Positions 13,731-17,247 of a stretch of DNA of 17,247 nt are shown here, one piece after another; within the stretch, counting starts at the first letter, position 1; each line of letters starts with the position of its first letter. This DNA comes from Zymogenus sp964542895 (GTDB lineage Bacteria; Desulfobacterota; Zymogenia; Zymogenales; Zymogenaceae): the NCBI GenBank assembly GCA_964542895.1, contig CAZIWT010000067.1, positions 1 to 17,247 of the forward strand, given 5' to 3'. A program made the translations under genes and the position numbers. The notes under the pieces are model-generated. The model saw only the letters and a program-made list of their open reading frames with translations. It did not search any database and was not told the DNA's origin.

Positions 13731-13774
13731 TTAAAAAGAATTTAAGCTTTACGCGGTCTTTAAGTTCTTTTTAA
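13731..13774 (+). promoter_or_regulatory. Long AT-rich hairpin abutting the ribosome binding site of the OMP gene
   Basis: TTAAAAAGAATTTAAG (13731-13746) pairs with TTTAAGTTCTTTTTAA (13759-13774) over 16 positions, two of them G-U in the + strand RNA, with a 12-nt loop. It ends 3 nt before the SD GGGAG (13778-13782), so it may tune translation. Confidence 0.45.
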
Positions 13775-13789
13775 AAAGGGAGACGAAAA

Positions 13790-15574
13790 ATGAAGAAGCT
13801 TATACTGTTTTGCATCTCCTTCACTCTGTCTCTCGTGTTGGTGGTTTCCTCGTACGCCATCAAGTGGGAGGATAAAAACCTCGAAACGGGAGGAGAGACA
13901 CCCACGGCAACTTCGAACAGCGCGGTCAGTAACTACAACGAAAGCTTCAAGAAGAAGATACTGGAGGATCCAAAACTAAACACAACGCCGAAGCTGTTAC
14001 TGAAGTTAAACTCGTCAGTCTGGGATCGCAACTTCCGAACCAATCCCGCCCTTCTCGAGCCGAAGTCGGAATACGAATTTTACTACGATATCTACTACCT
14101 CGGGGGCCTGACAAGAATCTCCAGCGATATCTACAACGAAATTATGTTCAATGCGCTCCAGGGGGATATAAGGGGCGCTTTCGACGAGGCCTACGTCTCC
14201 AACAATTATGGGACCGACGTTGGATTTTTAATGAAGCTGAACGAAATCTCGAACTTCGGGGCGATCTTCAGCTACAAATACAACACCCTGAAGGGAGACG
14301 GATCATTCAAGTATGAGTGGAGCTACCCCGCAGCATTCTCCGGTGATGTGGAATCCTCCTTCAGGAGCGAGACAGATTCCAGCGCCTACGGCCTTTCCAT
14401 CCTTTACAGCATAGATGTAAGCGACTACGTATCACTGGGGGCCGGATTCAAATACGCCTACATGTTCGAGAAATCTACAAGAGATGCGACCGGATATGGA
14501 GTGGCCACCGGACCGGGCGGCGTCGAGATCCCGGAGAACGTCTCGACAAATAGGGAGCTGACTTTCAAATATCATCTCTTCTCCCCGACCTTCGGCGTTT
14601 CGGTAAATCCGATTGATACCCTGATAATAAACTCGTCCGTAACGGCGAATATCTACACGGGAAGAGTCGATAAAAAGGCCACCCTCTTTGCCGATCACTG
14701 GTCAAACGTGGCCCCGGGGAATTTCCCTTCAAATACTTATAATGAGAATCTCGATTCCGGGTGGATTTACGGCTACGAGATATCGGCCAACCTGGAGCCG
14801 GAGTACAAAATCAACGATACTGTTTCAATCATCGCCGTAGTCGATTACTTCCAGGGGAACATTGAATGGGTGGTCAGGGGAACGGGCGAAGGTTATTTCG
14901 CGCCGTTCAACTATCCCGAAATCTTTCACGGTGACGGAACGGTAGGATACCAGGGAAAACAGAGGCAGTGGGAGATAGAATCCGGGGCGGGAGTGAAGCT
15001 GAATCTCGACGGTTTCGATCTTCGGAGCAGCGCCATTTACACCCATTACGATCTTTACTCGGCCTTCTATCGTGAAAACGAAGTGGTCGGTGCCGTTGCA
15101 TTCGGTTCGGGCTTCAATTCTTTCACCCGGCGCCTGGAGGAGGAGATGGATATAATGTCGCTGACATTTAGCGTTGGGAAAGAATTCATGCCCGAGTTAA
15201 TCGCGGATCTAAGCATCAGGTATGACCTCGGGTGGGGAGAGATGAACCTTTACGAGGCGAACCACTCGCCCTATATCAGCGGCGATCCAAATACAATCAC
15301 TTACGTAAGGGTAAGCGACAGAGATTCATATCAGGACCTTACACTCGCGACATCGATGACGATAAAGCCTATCAACAGATTGTCCCTGATGTTAGGGGGT
15401 ATGGTTACCATGCCCCTAAGTCCTCTAAACTACAACCTCAAGGGCTACAGCACGGGTGGAGCTGACTTCGGCGGAAATGGATTCCCGTACTCTTACGAGG
15501 GCAATGCCGCGCGCGGCTACAACAGCAGGGGTTGGAATTACGGGGGGACGCTGAGGATCAAGTTTGAATTTTAG
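13790..15574 (+). CDS. Outer-membrane beta-barrel protein, family not recognised
   Basis: The 594-residue protein has a clear Sec signal peptide (MKKLILFCISFTLSLVLVV, likely cleaved after SSYA, residue 23). The mature part is rich in alternating hydrophobic/polar beta strands with many Tyr, Phe, Asn and Gly, and it ends GGTLRIKFEF with a terminal Phe, the usual outer-membrane insertion signal. Strand-like runs such as SAYGLSILYSI, LGAGFKYAYMF and LSLMLGGMVTM repeat throughout. There is no plug or TonB box that I can see, so a porin/FadL-like or uncharacterised barrel is more likely than a TonB receptor. SD GGGAG 7 nt upstream. It is monocistronic with a ~245-nt leader that contains two folded elements, and has its own terminator. 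Transport substrate unknown. Confidence 0.8.
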   Translation: MKKLILFCISFTLSLVLVVSSYAIKWEDKNLETGGETPTATSNSAVSNYNESFKKKILEDPKLNTTPKLLLKLNSSVWDRNFRTNPALLEPKSEYEFYYDIYYLGGLTRISSDIYNEIMFNALQGDIRGAFDEAYVSNNYGTDVGFLMKLNEISNFGAIFSYKYNTLKGDGSFKYEWSYPAAFSGDVESSFRSETDSSAYGLSILYSIDVSDYVSLGAGFKYAYMFEKSTRDATGYGVATGPGGVEIPENVSTNRELTFKYHLFSPTFGVSVNPIDTLIINSSVTANIYTGRVDKKATLFADHWSNVAPGNFPSNTYNENLDSGWIYGYEISANLEPEYKINDTVSIIAVVDYFQGNIEWVVRGTGEGYFAPFNYPEIFHGDGTVGYQGKQRQWEIESGAGVKLNLDGFDLRSSAIYTHYDLYSAFYRENEVVGAVAFGSGFNSFTRRLEEEMDIMSLTFSVGKEFMPELIADLSIRYDLGWGEMNLYEANHSPYISGDPNTITYVRVSDRDSYQDLTLATSMTIKPINRLSLMLGGMVTMPLSPLNYNLKGYSTGGADFGGNGFPYSYEGNAARGYNSRGWNYGGTLRIKFEF

Positions 15575-15598
15575 CCGAAGATAGAAGCGGATTAAATG

Positions 15599-15627
15599 GG
15601 GGGCGGCTTATGTCGCCCCCTTTTTTT
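15599..15627 (+). terminator. Rho-independent terminator of the OMP gene
   Basis: GGGGGCG (15599-15605), an 8-nt loop, CGCCCCC (15614-15620) and T7 (15621-15627), 25 bp after the stop codon. Confidence 0.9.
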
Positions 15628-15690
15628 GAGCAAAGCTGCAAACCTTACGCCTTATTGCCGGTGTCGTTGATAACTCCCGCCTCCTCCACT

Positions 15691-15716
15691 AAAAAATCCC
15701 TCATGTCGAGGGATTT
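15691..15716 (-). terminator. Rho-independent terminator of the TPR gene
   Basis: AAATCCCTC (15694-15702), a 5-nt loop, GAGGGATTT (15708-15716). Read on the - strand it is followed by T6. It lies ~125 bp past the TPR stop codon. The intervening 15717-15841 is C-rich on the + strand and holds no credible gene. Confidence 0.75.
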
Positions 15717-15841
15717 GTTATAGTTATCTTTCAATAAAAAGCGCCACCTTCTTACCCTTTGTCCTTCCCCTTCCCTCATTATCTTCTCCCCCCCTTTTCT
15801 CCCCAGCCCCCAAAGCGAAACCCCCCGACCCGAAAAGCCGA

Positions 15842-16687
15842 CTACAGGTTAGGATTGAGCGACTTCGCCTTTTTGCGGTCCGCCTCCGCCCCGGCCCGGT
15901 TTCCCAGCCCCTCCCTCGCCTTTGACCTCAACATATAGGCCTCTGCGAAGTCAGGATTGATTGCGATCGCCTTGTTAAGCTCCCGCTCGGCGCCGGTGTA
16001 GTCTTTCGTCTCTATATAGACCCATCCGATATTCTTCAGGGCCTCGGCGTTTTCCTTATCGATGTAAAGGGCACTGTTGAAATCCCCCAGGGCTAGATTG
16101 TATCTCTTCTCCTTCAGGTAGAGCTCCCCCCTCAGATTGTAGACATGGGGATTGTCCGCCACAAGCAAAATGTATTTGGACAGCTGTTCCAGGGCCTCCT
16201 CGTTCCTCCCCATCTCTACCAGGAGCTCCCCTTTATTAAAATGTGCCGCAGGAAACATCGACTTGGCCTCGATCGCCTTGGTGTAATCTCTCAAGGCCCC
16301 CTCGTAATCGCCCAGCTTCTTCTTTATAACCCCCCTGTTGAGGAGGACCTCAGGAAAGGTCTTGTCGAGCTCCAGGGCGCTGTCGTAATCCTCCAGGGCT
16401 TTATCGGCAAGTCCCAGCTTGAAGTAGGCATCGCCCCTGTTGGCGTAGATCACGGCGTAGTTACTCTCAAGCTGTTGCTCCGCTGGAAAGTCCTCCTTCA
16501 ACGCCTGGGTTAGGACGTTTATCGCCTCCGAGTATTTTCCCTGAACGATTAGATCGGCACCTTTCTCGAGCAGCGTCAGGGCGTTTTCTTCGGCCATTGT
16601 ATTTGCGGTAAAGGTAAACAGGATAACGACCGTAATGAAGACAACGGTCGCTATATCGTACGTTCTTTTTAAGGTTAGTTTTTTCAT
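15842..16687 (-). CDS. Exported TPR-repeat protein
   Basis: The 281-residue protein has an N-terminal hydrophobic segment (about 12-28) ending TANTMA, a likely signal peptide cleaved after residue 32, so the TPR solenoid should be periplasmic. There are seven helical-pair units, at about 36-68, 79-112, 113-146, 147-180, 181-214, 215-248 and 249-281, with the usual G-Y-A-A-P spacing (for example NRGDAYFKLGLADKALEDYDSALELDKTFPE). TPR solenoids bind partner proteins; the partner is not evident and the convergent OMP neighbour may be coincidental. There is no good SD, and the promoter -10 ends only 10 nt before ATG, so the mRNA may be nearly leaderless. No enzyme domain. Confidence 0.82.
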   Translation of the reverse strand: MKKLTLKRTYDIATVVFITVVILFTFTANTMAEENALTLLEKGADLIVQGKYSEAINVLTQALKEDFPAEQQLESNYAVIYANRGDAYFKLGLADKALEDYDSALELDKTFPEVLLNRGVIKKKLGDYEGALRDYTKAIEAKSMFPAAHFNKGELLVEMGRNEEALEQLSKYILLVADNPHVYNLRGELYLKEKRYNLALGDFNSALYIDKENAEALKNIGWVYIETKDYTGAERELNKAIAINPDFAEAYMLRSKAREGLGNRAGAEADRKKAKSLNPNL

Positions 16688-16697
16688 AGTGCTGCAA

Positions 16698-16726
16698 ATT
16701 TTACGTTATCTTTTTCGATAAGTCAA
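16698..16726 (-). promoter_or_regulatory. Promoter of the TPR gene
   Basis: On the - strand TTGACT (16726-16721), a 17-bp spacer, then TAAAAT (16703-16698); both hexamers match 5/6. The -10 ends 10 nt before the ATG at 16687. Confidence 0.7.
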
Positions 16727-16753
16727 GAATAAGGTGAAAAGAATTTAAGAAAA

Positions 16754-16795
16754 AATGCGAATTTTTTCTATCTTTTTCTTGACAATGCGAATTTT
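16754..16795. repeat. Direct repeat flanking the -35 of the first rRNA promoter
   Basis: AATGCGAATTTT occurs at 16754-16765 and again at 16784-16795, exactly 30 bp apart. The second copy begins at the last base of the TTGACA. Confidence 0.6.
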
Positions 16796-16807
16796 ATGTA
16801 ATATAAT
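16779..16807 (+). promoter_or_regulatory. rRNA operon promoter P1
   Basis: TTGACA (16779-16784), a 17-bp spacer, then TATAAT (16802-16807): a full consensus sigma70 promoter with an AT-rich stretch upstream (16741-16778) that could serve as an UP element. It points at the 16S gene. Confidence 0.85.
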
Positions 16808-16929
16808 TTCTGATGCTGGTGAGGTTGTTGTCATTTCGTTATCATCGGCATCGGGGGGAATGGAAAAGGGGATGGAGATGGGATAGGTAGGCTCCTGTTG
16901 AGATTATTTTCGATTTCCCGATTTTTTCC

Positions 16930-16958
16930 TTGACAAGCAATACTATTTTGAATAGAAT
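16930..16958 (+). promoter_or_regulatory. rRNA operon promoter P2
   Basis: TTGACA (16930-16935), a 17-bp spacer, then TAGAAT (16953-16958, 5/6). It lies 151 bp downstream of P1, the usual tandem arrangement of rrn promoters. Confidence 0.8.
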
Positions 16959-16970
16959 ATCAAGCTTTGT

Positions 16971-17199
16971 GGGCCTGATGTGGCCCCTTTTTGGGTCTTT
17001 GAGAACTGAACGGTGATAATGAAACTTGTGGAGTATTGAGAAATACTCGTTTTAAACGGGTCTCGAAAAGTCCGGAGATTCTATTTCCGGCAAAAACGCC
17101 ACGATGGTGTCTTCAGATTTATTCTGAATACGCCATCGATAGTTCTGAAATCATGGGGGAATGCCTTTATTTTTAAGGCGGTCTCCTTGATACAAATTT
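16971..17199 (+). promoter_or_regulatory. rRNA leader with antitermination-like elements and processing stems
   Basis: A boxB-like hairpin GGGCC-TGATGT-GGCCC (16971-16986) is followed by GGTCTTTGAGAAC (16994-17006), the conserved boxA-like rrn leader sequence seen before many 16S genes. Further hairpins are GAGTATT/AATACTC (17031-17048) and a ~15-bp stem at 17102-17138 (CGATGGTGT with ACGCCATCG, then TCAGA/TCTGA). No ORF fits this stretch. Confidence 0.65.
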
Positions 17200-17247
17200 A
17201 ATTGGAGAGTTTGATCTTGCCTTACACCACACTCTGGCATCGGTCTT
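17200..17247 (+). rRNA. rrs: 16S ribosomal RNA, 5' end only (cut by the window edge)
   Basis: AATTGGAGAGTTTGATC (17200-17216) is the universal 5' end of 16S rRNA. The remaining 31 nt align without gaps to the expected continuation (CTGGCTCAGGACGAACGCTGG...) but with only 18 matches, far below what this conserved region allows. The tandem rrn promoters and leader upstream support the call. The poor match most likely reflects low-quality or mixed consensus at a contig end. Confidence 0.8.

Noticed and set aside
16971..16991. GGGCC/GGCCC hairpin followed by T5 as a terminator
   Set aside because: It lies just after tandem rrn promoters and before a boxA-like sequence, so it fits a boxB-like leader element better.

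Overview
The window is bacterial chromosomal DNA, GC-rich in the genes and AT-rich between them. It probably comes from a deltaproteobacterium (Desulfobacterota), most likely an assembled contig. The evidence is a selenium-metabolism cluster of the type common in anaerobic deltaproteobacteria, a SelD that is itself encoded with selenocysteine, an acyl-CoA thiolase / HMG-CoA-synthase-like gene pair, a Gram-negative outer-membrane barrel, and a right edge that runs into a 16S rRNA gene. The lineage call is inference. No mobile elements, CRISPR arrays or tRNA genes were seen.

Left part (1-5,800). A two-gene + strand operon encodes an HMG-CoA-synthase-fold protein fused to a DUF35 zinc-ribbon/OB domain, followed by an SCP-x-type thiolase, and closes with a strong terminator. 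By alignment from memory, all three catalytic residues of the synthase appear to be replaced (Glu->Thr, Cys->Val, His->Pro), so it may be a structural or CoA-binding partner of the thiolase. Next comes a membrane-anchored beta-propeller made of eight 40-residue repeats behind a near-consensus promoter. A convergent gene encodes a secreted protein with three ~81-residue repeats; two CRP-like palindromes lie upstream of it.

Centre (5,965-10,450, all - strand). This is a selenium module. yedE (selenium-related membrane transporter) and yedF (TusA-like CPQP protein) come first, then a NifS/Csd-like PLP enzyme, a DUF3343 putative Se/S carrier, and selD. selD has an in-frame UGA at the active-site position followed by a bacterial SECIS-like hairpin, so the true gene runs to 7008 and encodes 347 residues. 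The yedE promoter lies about 400 bp upstream of its start codon, leaving a long leader with a GC-rich folded domain whose G-U pairs form only in the yedE-sense RNA, followed by 12-nt tandem repeats. A second strong promoter drives the Csd-like gene, DUF3343 and selD.

Right part (10,490-17,247). A tautomerase-family gene is interrupted by an in-frame TAA. It is followed by a membrane-embedded M28-type metallopeptidase and a two-domain hotdog-like protein with a CxxC/CxxCG pair at the head of each domain. A beta-barrel outer-membrane protein lies behind an AT-rich region containing a substantial folded RNA element, and a TPR lipo/periplasmic-type protein on the - strand is nearly leaderless. 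The window ends with an rRNA operon promoter region (two consensus-like sigma70 promoters, boxB/boxA-like leader) and the first ~48 nt of 16S rRNA, whose last 31 nt are unusually divergent and probably reflect a poor contig end.

Best candidates for something new: the pseudo-HMGCS/DUF35-thiolase pair, the structured leader RNA upstream of yedE, and the structured RNA upstream of the outer-membrane protein.
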